From contig CALUZM010000018.1 in the NCBI GenBank assembly GCA_944325245.1, forward strand, positions 1 to 34,973: DNA of 34,973 nucleotides, in the 5' to 3' direction. The position numbers and the translations under genes were made by a program. Below, one piece after another: positions 25,141-34,427 of this stretch. This DNA comes from an uncultured Massilimicrobiota sp. GTDB taxonomy: Bacteria > Bacillota_I > Bacilli_A > Erysipelotrichales > Coprobacillaceae. Numbering within the stretch: position 1 is the stretch's first letter; each line of letters starts with the position of its first letter. The notes under the pieces were generated by a model that worked only from the letters and a program-made list of their open reading frames with translations, did not search any database and was not told the DNA's origin.

Positions 25141-25169
25141 ATTGTATCAATTTATTTGCGCCATGTCTA
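25141..25169 (-). promoter_or_regulatory. glnN promoter
   Basis: Minus strand TAGACA (25164-25169), 17 bp, TACAAT (25141-25146); transcription would begin near 25134, just before the ribosome binding site at 25121-25125. Confidence 0.65.
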
Positions 25170-25244
25170 TATAAATTCATTCTTATAACAGGTAAATAGT
25201 ATACATTTTCATATAATGAAATAAAATATTTTGGATATATTCTA

Positions 25245-25273
25245 TTGTATTTTTTGAATTTCATATTTATACT
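25245..25273 (+). promoter_or_regulatory. Promoter of the atypical response regulator
   Basis: TTGTAT (25245-25250), 17 bp, TATACT (25268-25273). It lies about 75 bp from the divergent glnN promoter, so one bound regulator could affect both. Confidence 0.6.
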
Positions 25274-25292
25274 AATGAAGAGGTGAATTTTT

Positions 25293-25973
25293 ATGTTTGG
25301 ACAATTTAAAGCATTGATTATTCATAGTCAGAAAAAGTTTAATGATCAAATCAAAGATTATTTAGAATCAAAAGATTATATCTGTCAACAAGTGATAAGC
25401 TATAAAGATCTAGTAGATTATTTTGATAATCAGACTTATGATTGTGTCATTATAGAAGATAATTTTCCACGTATTCAAATTAGAGATTTTCTTGTACAAA
25501 TCAAATTAAGAGGACAACCTATTGTTATTGTTTTAAGTGATGCACTTGCTCCTGATTATTTAGAATCTTTATTAAATGCAGGAGCTGATGATTATTTAAC
25601 AGAACCCTTTTCATTAAAAGATTTAGATATTAAAATTCAATCTGTTTATAAAAATGGTATTTTAAAGCCAAGACGTATTTATCGTTTCAAGGACATTGTC
25701 ATGGATACAACAGCCAAAACATGTTCATGCAATGGCAAAGCTTTAACTTTAACAAAAAATGAATATAAGCTTTTATCCATTTTAATAGCTCATCCTTATC
25801 AACCTTTTAGTATTTCATATCTTTTTGAACAAGTTTGGGGTTCATCCATTTATGAAGATGGCACTTCTATTCCAGCACTAATCAGTAATGTGATTATGAA
25901 ATTAAGACTGGCTAATAATGAACAGGAATATATCAAACGCTTTGGTAAAGATAATTATAAAATGGCTTTTTAA
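25293..25973 (+). CDS. OmpR-type response regulator with degenerate receiver
   Basis: A 226-residue DNA-binding regulator: receiver-like domain (1-118) and a C-terminal OmpR/PhoB winged helix (about 128-226; ALTLTKNEYKLLSILIAHP, SYLFEQVWG, LISNVIMKLR). The receiver lacks the phosphorylation chemistry. The acidic pair after strand 1 is His11-Ser12, the phospho-acceptor position is Glu55 (VIIEDNFP, four before Pro59) and the conserved Lys of DYLTKPF is Glu104; Ser82 is kept. It should therefore act without phosphorylation, perhaps locked active by Glu55, or be controlled by ligand, partner or expression. No histidine kinase gene is near. GAGGTGA precedes ATG 25293. Being divergent from glnN, it may control glnN or itself (inference). 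Confidence 0.9.
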   Translation: MFGQFKALIIHSQKKFNDQIKDYLESKDYICQQVISYKDLVDYFDNQTYDCVIIEDNFPRIQIRDFLVQIKLRGQPIVIVLSDALAPDYLESLLNAGADDYLTEPFSLKDLDIKIQSVYKNGILKPRRIYRFKDIVMDTTAKTCSCNGKALTLTKNEYKLLSILIAHPYQPFSISYLFEQVWGSSIYEDGTSIPALISNVIMKLRLANNEQEYIKRFGKDNYKMAF

Positions 25974-25976
25974 ACT

Positions 25977-26011
25977 AAAGAGACTGAATCAATATGATTC
26001 GTCTCTTTTTT
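25977..26011 (+). terminator. Terminator after the response regulator
   Basis: AAAGAGAC and GTCTCTTT arms with inner GAATC/GATTC and a single-base bulge, followed by T-residues, just after the stop codon. Confidence 0.9.
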
Positions 26012-26066
26012 ACACTCATTTGAAATCAGAGATACTTTAAATAAAAATTCTACAACAAGATCCATC

Positions 26067-26115
26067 AAAGCATATAAAAAAGCAGTGAAATTTGACCTGC
26101 TTTTTTATATGCTTT
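26067..26115 (-). terminator. Long perfect hairpin terminator of the flavin reductase-like gene
   Basis: A perfect 19-bp inverted repeat: AAAGCATATAAAAAAGCAG (26067-26085) and its complement (26097-26115) with an 11-nt loop. The internal A-run becomes a U-run on the minus strand. It begins a few bases after the stop at 26122. Confidence 0.7.
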
Positions 26116-26121
26116 CATCAA

Positions 26122-26676
26122 CTAATCATTCTTTTTATCATGAAGTTTTAAACATTTTCCAACGACTTGACCTAATGATAAATATTCATAATTTGGAAAA
26201 TCAAATAAAATTGGATTGACTTTCTGGTAATCAATTTTGCCCTGATCATTCAACTTATCTTCATCGACATAGGTGTTTTCTATTTTAACAATAAAATTAT
26301 CAAAATTCTCATATTCATACACATCTACAACTGATCCTTCAATAACTAATGGAGAATCATTAATGATAGGAACTCCCTGATCACTCATACTATAGTCAAA
26401 TACCTGAGATTTATCTACCTTATGACCACTTACACTTCCAACATAATCAGCCTTTTCTAAAAAAGACTGATTGACAAGATTGATAGATAAACGTTTATTT
26501 TCTAAAATTCCTTGATTAATATAATGTGGTTTTGCTAGACTGACCAATACACTATCATGTGAAACAATACCCACATGAGCTACTAGAGTCCAATTCGGTT
26601 TATTTTGAACATGAGCTCCTATCACAGCTATAGGCATTGGATATAAAGCTAAGGCCGGTCCAAGATTTTTCTTCAT
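26122..26676 (-). CDS. Flavin reductase-like, FMN-binding protein
   Basis: A 184-residue protein of the flavin reductase-like split-barrel family: KNLGPALALYPMPIAVIGA at the start, NWTLVAHVGIVSHDSVLVSLAKPHYINQGI (segments that wrap FMN), RLSINLVNQSFLEKADYVGSVSG and a C-terminal YLSLGQVVGKCL strand. Members reduce flavins, bind FMN or act as small oxidoreductases; the substrate cannot be told. AAGGAGG lies eight bases before ATG 26676; the open frame upstream lacks a ribosome binding site. It follows the broken permease gene by 88 bp, with a possible TCGTCA-17-TAAAAT promoter in between, so it may be expressed alone. Confidence 0.9.
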   Translation of the reverse strand: MKKNLGPALALYPMPIAVIGAHVQNKPNWTLVAHVGIVSHDSVLVSLAKPHYINQGILENKRLSINLVNQSFLEKADYVGSVSGHKVDKSQVFDYSMSDQGVPIINDSPLVIEGSVVDVYEYENFDNFIVKIENTYVDEDKLNDQGKIDYQKVNPILFDFPNYEYLSLGQVVGKCLKLHDKKND

Positions 26677-26764
26677 TACGATAACCTCCTTATCCAAAAA
26701 TATTTTACTATATCATTGAGACTTTGACGAATACCTATCTGTTATATCATGTTATGCCTATTTG

Positions 26765-27679
26765 CTATGATATTGATATTGTGATACCGAAAATATCTAT
26801 GGCACTACCTATTATTAAAGCATAAGCTATGACATAAATCATATAATAAACAAAATGTTTTGCGCCTAAGATGATCTTTAAAGCACCAAGATTGGTTATT
26901 TTGGCTGCTGGACCAGTCACCATAAAAGCAGTTCCAGCACCTAAACTCATACCACGATGAAGCCAATCATTAAGTAACGGAATAGTTCCACCACCACAAA
27001 CATATACGGGAGCACCTAATGTTGCTGCCATCAGCAAACCGAAACCTCGATGGACAAAGAGATGAGCAAATAAATCTTGGGGAACATACATCTGAAATAA
27101 AACCGTTAAAACAATTCCTAGTAAAAAATACGGACCTGTCACCTTAATATTGCGTCCAACATTTTTTAAATACCTCCATATTATATTGGGATCAGTATCA
27201 CGATTTGTTGAAGATTCAAAACGATCAAAACAAAAAAAATTCTGCTCTTTAAATATCATTCTCACAAGTAAGCCTGCTAGAAAGCCTCCCATTATGGAAA
27301 CATTCAATCTTATAAGCATGGCGATATTTCCTAGAGCAGCACTATAAATCAACAATTGTGGATTAAGTAATATAGAACTCATTATAAAACTTGCCAATAT
27401 ATCCTGATGCATCCCCTTTTTAGCAAAACTTGCCGCAATAGGAATAGTTCCATACATACAAAGCGGTGATAATATACCTAACATAGCTGCCAGTAAAAGG
27501 CCAAGGATTCCATAATCCTTAGAAATCAATCATCCAGCCAGATGAAAAATTTTATCCTTAATAAAAACTGAAATGAATGAACCAATCAAAATTCCGATTA
27601 TCCAATAAATAAAAATCTGTCTGAACTGAATATCAAAATAATACCAAAAATAAATAAACTGCTGTCTAATTGTTTCCAT
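26765..27679 (-). pseudogene. DUF318/ArsP-type permease, interrupted by in-frame TGA
   Basis: A predicted multi-span permease of the DUF318 (ArsP_1) type. Translation from ATG 27679 gives 49 residues (METIRQQFIYFW..., one membrane span, ...KDKIFHLAG). An in-frame TGA at 27530-27532 follows, then 254 further residues that continue the family (GILGLLLAAMLGILSPLCMYGTIPIA, GGGTIPLLNDW, MVTGPAAKITNLGA). Nothing else is shifted, so one substitution explains the break; the whole would be 304 residues. A TTG at 27529 could in principle restart translation but has no ribosome binding site. Its start overlaps the end of the DUF362 gene by 14 bp. Likely a nonsense pseudogene; readthrough or a sequencing error are alternatives. 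Confidence 0.85.
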
Positions 27680-28694
27680 CATCAATATTCACCAAATGAT
27701 AATTTTGACTACCTAGTCCAATCTGTTGTGCATCTTCTAATGTATGCAATCCATTGCGTGATTCAATACGTTCTCTTAAAGACTGACCATCTTGTGCATT
27801 ATATACCAAATCTATGCAAGCTTTATCTAAAGCCACTGGATCAGTTGAAACCAAAATACCAATATCATGCATATCTGGTTCTGCTGGATTCCCATCACAA
27901 TCACAGTCAACTGACAAATGATTCATAACATTAATATAAACAATACGATTGCCATTATCCAAATAATCACTGACTGCCTTACTAGCTTCACCCATTGATT
28001 CTAAAAATGCATCCTGATCCCCTGAAATACCACTACGACTTTGTCCAGCTGTATGAATCCATGATTTTCCTTCACTGGATGCCAAACCAATGGAAATATT
28101 TTTGATAGCGCCACCATATCCTGCCATGGCATGTCCCTTAAAATGTGAAAGGACAAGATAAGAATCATAATCATCAAAAGCTGCTCCAACATAATTTTCA
28201 CTTAAATGTTCTCCCTGATGAACAGGTATGCTCATAGAACCATTTTCATCCATAATCTGAACATTTGCAATAGAAGTAAAACCATGGTCTTCTGCTACCT
28301 GACAGTGCATACTTGTATTGCTACGTGACCCTCCATAAGCTGTATTACATTCAACAATTGTTCCATCAACTTATTGGACTAAATCTTTAATCAGTTCGGG
28401 ATCCAAATAATGACTAGCTGGTGGTTCACCAGTTGATAATTTTACGGCAACTTCTCCTGTAGGTGTCCAATTAAGAGCTTCATAGATATCGACAAGCTTT
28501 TGGGGAGTGATTTCACTTGTCATGTAAACAGTTGATGCACTCTCTGTATGATTTTCATCATCCTGAAGAGTACTCTGATATTGTGAAACATTCTCTTCAT
28601 CATGAGAAAAACGGTCAAGAACAAAAACATTCACTCCTACAACAAGACATACCATAATAAATAGACTTATGATAACAGTTATGATTTTTTTCAT
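27666..28694 (-). pseudogene. DUF362 membrane-anchored protein, interrupted by in-frame TAA
   Basis: From ATG 28694 the frame encodes an N-terminal membrane anchor (MKKIITVIISLFIMVCLVV), a linker, and the start of a DUF362 domain (SEITPQKLVDIYEALNW, VAVKLSTGEPPASHYLDPEL, IKDLVQ). It then meets TAA at 28371-28373. The same frame resumes at once with VDGTIVECNTAYGGSRSNT, HGFTSI, LVLSHFKGHAMAGYGGAIKN and HLSVDCDCDGNPAEPDMHDIGILVSTDPVALD, all expected DUF362 sequence, ending at 27666. A Gln or Lys codon mutated to TAA fits. DUF362 proteins often accompany Fe-S or redox systems; function unknown. The downstream permease gene is broken too, so the operon seems to be decaying together. Confidence 0.88.
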
Positions 28695-28718
28695 TGATAT
28701 CACCATCCTCTACAATTC

Positions 28719-28746
28719 ATTGTACGAGAAATATCATTTTTGACAA
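28719..28746 (-). promoter_or_regulatory. Promoter of the DUF362-permease operon
   Basis: Minus strand TTGTCA (28741-28746), 16 bp, TACAAT (28719-28724), shortly upstream of the DUF362 start at 28694. Confidence 0.55.
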
Positions 28747-28805
28747 ATACTTATTGTGCATAAACACTTATGGTTAAAAAGTATGACAAATCTCATTATA
28801 TAATC

Positions 28806-28822
28806 AAAAAGCTGTCAACAGC
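28806..28822 (-). terminator. Weak terminator after the MFS gene
   Basis: A short GCTG/CAGC stem with TTGA loop and, on the minus strand, a TTTTT tail, directly after the MFS stop. The stem is only four to five base pairs. Confidence 0.4.
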
Positions 28823-28823
28823 A

Positions 28824-30020
28824 TTATTTTTTCACTTGCGTGATAACAAGTAAGAGAACACCAATGAAAACCATAATAAAAGCAATCACAAATCCATATA
28901 AATAAGAACCAAAGAAATCATAAATATATCCAACCATAGATAAAGAGATAGCCGCCCCTAAATTAGAAGCAAATGAAATACTTGGAAAGACTTTCGCATA
29001 ATGATCAACTTGAAAGAAGTATTTAGTAAGTAGTGGTAAACTGACTGCTCCTATTGCATAGCTGGAACCAAATAGAAATGCACCGATAATCAGAAGAATA
29101 AAGTTGTTTCCAAAAATAAGCAAGACAATTCCTACCATAATCACAAATAACATCATCATTGTCGCTTTCATAGCTCCAAGCCAATCACTTAAAGCTCCAA
29201 TAATCAGTTTTGAAACCACATTACCTATCATTCCTGCAGACAATAAGAGTGCACTTGTAGACACACTATATCCCAATGATTCTCCATAACCAGGAAAATG
29301 TTGTGTAAAACTTGTAATACAGCTACAGAACAAACTAAAAACAAAGAAACTAATAAAAGCAATTGTTAAGAAATGAAAATCAGGTATAGATTTTCTCTCA
29401 CTTTCTGTTTTTTCAACATATCCATAGGGTAAATAGCCATCTTCTCTTGGGTTGATATGAAACGGATATAAAATAGCAGGTAGGCATAGACATAATATGA
29501 TGCCTGCTTTGATCAAATAACCACTTTGCCATCCAAAATTCTCAATAAAGTAAGATAATACAGGAGAACATAATGATCCAGCAATTCCACTAAATCCAAA
29601 AACAATACTTGTAGCTAAACCATGATTTTTTTCAAACCATTGATTGATAATTAGTGTCAAAGGAACAATAGAAAAGAAACTTGTACTGAGTCCACGTAAG
29701 GCCCCTAAAAAATAGAACATAGGAATCGTTGTTGCAAGAGACATCGCTGCAGTAGATAAAACAGCAATTATCACACTCACACTTAAAATAAGCTTATAAG
29801 ATATTTTTTCCATAAGTTTTGGAATGAAAAATGCACTGATCGCTGTGACTAATGAAAATATGGTCATATGCATAGAAAAAGATCCACGCATAATATTTAA
29901 GCTTTCTGAGACAGCTGTATAGAACACACCCGAAGAATTAATTGATATACCTATTGACGAAGCAGCCAGACCACAACATACACCAACGACACCATAATGT
30001 TTTTGACTTCTATTTTCCAT
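28824..30020 (-). CDS. MFS transporter (OFA/monocarboxylate-like)
   Basis: A 398-residue major facilitator with about twelve membrane spans and a short charged central loop (HINPREDGYLPYGYVEKTESERKS at about 188-210). GALRGLSTSFFSIVPLTLIINQWFEKNHGLA at spans 4-5 resembles oxalate/formate-antiporter-type MFS proteins, in which a QWF motif precedes RG(L/K)A. AAGGAG precedes ATG 30020, 11 bp after the GH1 stop, so the pair is one transcript. Since GH1 needs a phosphorylated substrate brought by a PTS, this permease more likely exports or imports a related compound, for example an aglycone or organic acid. Substrate unknown. Confidence 0.88.
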   Translation of the reverse strand: MENRSQKHYGVVGVCCGLAASSIGISINSSGVFYTAVSESLNIMRGSFSMHMTIFSLVTAISAFFIPKLMEKISYKLILSVSVIIAVLSTAAMSLATTIPMFYFLGALRGLSTSFFSIVPLTLIINQWFEKNHGLATSIVFGFSGIAGSLCSPVLSYFIENFGWQSGYLIKAGIILCLCLPAILYPFHINPREDGYLPYGYVEKTESERKSIPDFHFLTIAFISFFVFSLFCSCITSFTQHFPGYGESLGYSVSTSALLLSAGMIGNVVSKLIIGALSDWLGAMKATMMMLFVIMVGIVLLIFGNNFILLIIGAFLFGSSYAIGAVSLPLLTKYFFQVDHYAKVFPSISFASNLGAAISLSMVGYIYDFFGSYLYGFVIAFIMVFIGVLLLVITQVKK

Positions 30021-30031
30021 AAAATCTCTCC

Positions 30032-31468
<1,437 letters not shown>

Positions 31469-31470
31469 TT

Positions 31471-31498
31471 AACATGAGTTATTTTTAATAACAATGTT
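31471..31498. promoter_or_regulatory. Inverted repeat upstream of the second GH1 gene
   Basis: AACAT..GTTATT (31471-31483) and AATAAC.ATGTT (31487-31498) form a nearly perfect dyad about 40 bp before the GH1 start. It has no T-tail, so an operator is more likely than a terminator. Confidence 0.45.
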
Positions 31499-31550
31499 TC
31501 CCCCATCTTTTTTTAAAGAAGAAATTTTATTTTACACATTCTCAATAATC

Positions 31551-31600
31551 TTTCATAAAAAGATGAAATAAAATGAAATTTTAAACTGATACATTTCATC
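31551..31600. promoter_or_regulatory. GATGAAA/TTTCATC repeat cluster, possible RpiR operator
   Basis: TTTCAT (31551), GATGAAAT (31562-31569), ATGAAAT (31573) and ATTTCATC (31593-31600) are clustered upstream of the second GH1 gene. The half-site equals the palindrome arms at 18580-18601 before the first GH1 gene. Confidence 0.4.
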
Positions 31601-31616
31601 ATACATCAAAATAAAA

Positions 31617-31638
31617 GAAGAATAAAAAATTACTCTTC
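31617..31638 (-). terminator. Terminator overlapping the RpiR stop codon
   Basis: On the minus strand GAAGAGTAA pairs with TTATTCTTC (one G-U) around a TTTT loop, then TTTTATTTT. The stop codon is inside the stem. Confidence 0.7.
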
Positions 31639-32517
31639 TTTCACTCGTCTTAATGTTGCCTGCCTTTGTTCTTCTAACACTTTTGAATTTTCAATTTTGT
31701 AAGTTAAATTTTTTGAATAGTCCTTTTGAAAATAGCAGGCAAAAATAACATTCAAAATAAATAATAATGATTGTTCAGAAGCAAAATTGGATATTTTCGA
31801 ATAAAGTCTTTCCTGAGCAGACAATTCAAACACACAATCAATATTCTGTTGTAAATAATTATGACCACCACTTGTTATTGCAATCATAGGCACACGATTT
31901 CTTTTGAAAATATCAACCAATGCCATTGGATTTCTATGCACATTATTTCCAGAATAGGAAATCAAAATCGCACAATCTTCATGAGTTAAAGTTCGCGATA
32001 ACATTCCAAATTCTCCTTCTTCAGCTACATGAATATGCAATCCAATACTTAAAAACTTCCATCTCACACTTTCCGCATTATAACAATGAGGACGCATTCC
32101 AAATATTATAATCTTCTTAGCTTTTGATAAACGAATCACTGCTCGTTCAAGCATTTCTTTTTGAAGCAAATGCATGGTATCCATAATAGTTTCAATCTGT
32201 AAATCAGCAACCTGACTGATGATTTTCTTATAATCATCTGTTGGCTGAAAAGGAAGATTAGCATCAACTGTTATCTGCTTATTCTCACTATATTTGATTT
32301 CTTCTATCAAGGCACGATTAAAATCTTTCCAACCTTTAAATCCCAATAACTTTGCAAAGCGAACTAAAGTTGATTTGGAAGTATATGTATAATGGGCAAT
32401 ATCATCCATTGTGTATTGAGGAAGATGCTCTTTTTCTTCTAATAAAAATTTCGCAATGACACTTTTGGCATCATGATATTCCATCATCATTTCTTCAATA
32501 CGTTGAAATAAATACAT
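31630..32517 (-). CDS. RpiR-family regulator (HTH plus SIS domain)
   Basis: A 295-residue regulator with an N-terminal RpiR helix-turn-helix (1-77: MDDIAHYTYTSKSTLVRFAKLLGFKGWKDF) and a C-terminal SIS sugar-phosphate-binding domain (about 120-255: KKIIIFGMRPHCYNAE, AILISYSGNN, VPMIAITSGG). Such regulators answer to phosphosugars. Start at ATG 32517 fits the family pattern (MYLFQRIEE...) though the nearest AAGGA is rather distant; the upstream gene ends 2 bp before, so translation is probably coupled. The downstream GH1-MFS pair, and perhaps the other GH1 gene, are the likely targets, through GATGAAA/TTTCATC sites. The sign of control is unknown. Confidence 0.92.
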   Translation of the reverse strand: MYLFQRIEEMMMEYHDAKSVIAKFLLEEKEHLPQYTMDDIAHYTYTSKSTLVRFAKLLGFKGWKDFNRALIEEIKYSENKQITVDANLPFQPTDDYKKIISQVADLQIETIMDTMHLLQKEMLERAVIRLSKAKKIIIFGMRPHCYNAESVRWKFLSIGLHIHVAEEGEFGMLSRTLTHEDCAILISYSGNNVHRNPMALVDIFKRNRVPMIAITSGGHNYLQQNIDCVFELSAQERLYSKISNFASEQSLLFILNVIFACYFQKDYSKNLTYKIENSKVLEEQRQATLRRVKEE

Positions 32518-32519
32518 GT

Positions 32520-33266
32520 CTACTGAGCTAATTCCTTAATCGCATTGAAAGCATTGAAAATACATGGAAAACCTAAATATGGCAGACATTGAACCAAAGC
32601 AGCATATAGAATTTCTAAAGAATTTCCAACTTTAACATTACCTAAAGCATGCGCATACAATTGACCACTAGCATTAAGCGCCGTTAAAATACAGAATATC
32701 AATAATTCTCTTGTTTGAATATCCATTGCTTGACGTGTATAACAATCACCAAAACACCACTCCGTTAAAAATCTTGGTAATACCTGTGCAAATTCATCTG
32801 GTAAATATTGATAACGTTCTTTAATTTCATCACCATAAAGTTCCTTTTGAATAGCTAACCCTCGTTCATATCTCTCACTATCATCAAAATCACATTGATC
32901 TTCTAATGGCAAATCAATATGTCTTTCCTGCAACACTTCATTGAATACGCCAATTGCATTGAGTGTTCTTGGATAACCAATAAAAGGAGCACATTGATAA
33001 AAAGCCTCTCTTAACTCTAATGGTGTCACTCCTACATTAAGTGCTGCCCCAACATGTGCTTTTAATTGGGGTAAAGTCTGCAATACTGCTAAAACAGTAC
33101 ATGTGATTAACTCTCTTTGTTGATCGGATAATTCCCCAATTTCAAAGACTTCTCCAAAAATAAGTCTTTGTAATTGTGCCATCAATTCTGGGTCATGCAA
33201 ATCCTTCTTTTGTTCTGTTTGAAATAATTGTTCATATTTGATGCGACTGCGTTCAATTCTATTCAT
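32520..33266 (-). CDS. Carboxymuconolactone decarboxylase family protein, two domains
   Basis: A 248-residue protein with two CMD-like halves: residues about 35-110 (ELSDQQRELITCTVLAVLQTLPQLKAHVGAALNVGVTPLELRE, APFIGYPRTLNAIGVF) and about 155-245 (DIQTRELLIFCILTAL, LYAHALGNVKVGNSLEI, LPYLGFPCIFNAFNAI). Both halves lack the AhpD CxxCxxH redox motif, so a peroxidase role is unlikely. Such tandem proteins are often called gamma-carboxymuconolactone decarboxylases without proof. I start at ATG 33266, with GAGAGG nine bases before. It is translationally coupled to the RpiR gene. Role in beta-glucoside use, for instance with an aromatic aglycone, is only a guess. Confidence 0.88.
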   Translation of the reverse strand: MNRIERSRIKYEQLFQTEQKKDLHDPELMAQLQRLIFGEVFEIGELSDQQRELITCTVLAVLQTLPQLKAHVGAALNVGVTPLELREAFYQCAPFIGYPRTLNAIGVFNEVLQERHIDLPLEDQCDFDDSERYERGLAIQKELYGDEIKERYQYLPDEFAQVLPRFLTEWCFGDCYTRQAMDIQTRELLIFCILTALNASGQLYAHALGNVKVGNSLEILYAALVQCLPYLGFPCIFNAFNAIKELAQ

Positions 33267-33410
33267 ATGATTCATCCTCTCTTTCGTATTATGTTTGCAG
33301 CATTTTTTCATTTCCTAACTCTTACAATTCAAAAATTCATCTATTCTTATTATATACGATTTCATAAAAAAAGGGGATATATCATATAAAATTAATCACA
33401 CTATAAAAAG

Positions 33411-33460
33411 AAAAAACAGTCATCAATGATGGTATTTATACACACATCATCTATGACTGT
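33411..33460 (-). terminator. Terminator of the SDR gene
   Basis: ACAGTCAT..ATGATG and CATCAT..ATGACTGT arms (one 2-nt internal mismatch) with a 12-14 nt loop; on the minus strand it ends in TTTTTTC. It starts 7 bp after the SDR stop. Confidence 0.9.
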
Positions 33461-33467
33461 ATACATT

Positions 33468-34301
33468 TTATTTATCAAAATCACTTAATGCTGATACATC
33501 AGCCCATTTTTCTAATTCAGCCATTTTGGCTTCTAAAGTTGATTTAACTGCAGCAACTGCATCTGATCCTAAAGTTAAAATTTCTGGTTGCTTATCTCCA
33601 TGAACAACATTAACAATCACCTCACCAGCTTTATCTGGATCACCTGCCTGTTGATGTGTATTTGCAAAGTTTCCTGGTCTTGTTTTACCAACAGTACTTT
33701 CATAATCATCAATCATTGTTTTTGTTCCTTTGAGTGATTCATTATCATAGAATCTTGTTCTAAACGCTCCAGGTTGAACAACCATAGCCTTGATTCCTAA
33801 TGGCGCCAATTCTTTCATCAATCCATTTGTCAATAATTCTAATGCTGCTTTTGATGAAGCATAATACCCTGAACCAATCGCTGATCTGGCAGCCGCAATT
33901 GAAGTCACATTGATAATAAAACCAGATTTTTGTTCTCTCATTTTTGGTAAGACCGCTTTAATTAATTCAATAGGTCCAAATAAATTCGTATTGAATAAGG
34001 TTTGAACTTCTTCCACTTCTCCTTCCTCAATGGCAGAACGATATCCATAGCCAGCATTATTAACCAAAACATCAATAGTCCCAAATTTTTCATAAGCAGC
34101 TGCCACTGCCTTTTGAATACTCGTATGATCACAGACATCTAGAGAAACAGCTAATGCTGTTTCTGGATAATCCTTCACAATATCCATGACTTTATCTTTA
34201 TTTCTCGCTGTAACTACAGCCTGATCTCCACTCTTTAAAACTGCTTTTGCGATTCCTGCTCCAATTCCACTGGAGCATCCTGTAATTAACCATGTTTTCA
34301 T
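33468..34301 (-). CDS. Classical short-chain dehydrogenase/reductase
   Basis: NAD(P)-dependent oxidoreductase of 277 residues with cofactor motif TGCSSGIG (7-14), NNAG (81-84) and catalytic Ser134, Tyr147 and Lys151. Arg33 in VVTARNKDKV after the second strand suggests NADP(H) preference. AGGAGAG precedes ATG 34301. It is divergent from a MerR regulator, and its promoter has the over-long spacer typical of MerR-activated genes, so it is probably induced by the compound MerR senses. The substrate cannot be predicted; carbonyl compounds are typical for such MerR-SDR pairs. Confidence 0.93.
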   Translation of the reverse strand: MKTWLITGCSSGIGAGIAKAVLKSGDQAVVTARNKDKVMDIVKDYPETALAVSLDVCDHTSIQKAVAAAYEKFGTIDVLVNNAGYGYRSAIEEGEVEEVQTLFNTNLFGPIELIKAVLPKMREQKSGFIINVTSIAAARSAIGSGYYASSKAALELLTNGLMKELAPLGIKAMVVQPGAFRTRFYDNESLKGTKTMIDDYESTVGKTRPGNFANTHQQAGDPDKAGEVIVNVVHGDKQPEILTLGSDAVAAVKSTLEAKMAELEKWADVSALSDFDK

Positions 34302-34331
34302 TGATAAATCTCTCCTTTCATTTCCATATTT

Positions 34332-34362
34332 ATTTTAGTACTTAAAGTTAACTTTAAGTCAA
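34332..34362 (-). promoter_or_regulatory. MerR-type promoter of the SDR gene
   Basis: Minus strand TTGACT (34357-34362), 19 bp, TAAAAT (34332-34337). The spacer contains most of the perfect 20-bp palindrome ACTTAAAGTTAACTTTAAGT (34340-34359). A 19-bp spacer with a central dyad is the signature of promoters activated by MerR-type DNA distortion. Confidence 0.8.
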
Positions 34363-34376
34363 CCTCTTTTTTGAAA

Positions 34377-34405
34377 TTGATAATCATAACAGAACATTTT
34401 ATAAT
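34377..34405 (+). promoter_or_regulatory. Promoter of the merR gene
   Basis: TTGATA (34377-34382), 17 bp, TATAAT (34400-34405), followed by GGAGG and ATG 34428. It lies just outside the MerR palindrome. Confidence 0.65.
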
Positions 34406-34427
34406 AAAACACATGGAGGAATTTATC

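Noticed and set aside
27530-27532. TGA in the permease as selenocysteine or as a reassigned Trp codon
   Set aside because: TGA ends the GNAT gene normally, Trp is TGG throughout, no SECIS-like hairpin follows, and permeases of this type are not known selenoproteins. The SelA-like gene here is DgaE-type.
27728-28201. Small open frames on both strands inside the DUF362 gene
   Set aside because: They overlap clearly family-typical DUF362 coding sequence in other frames.
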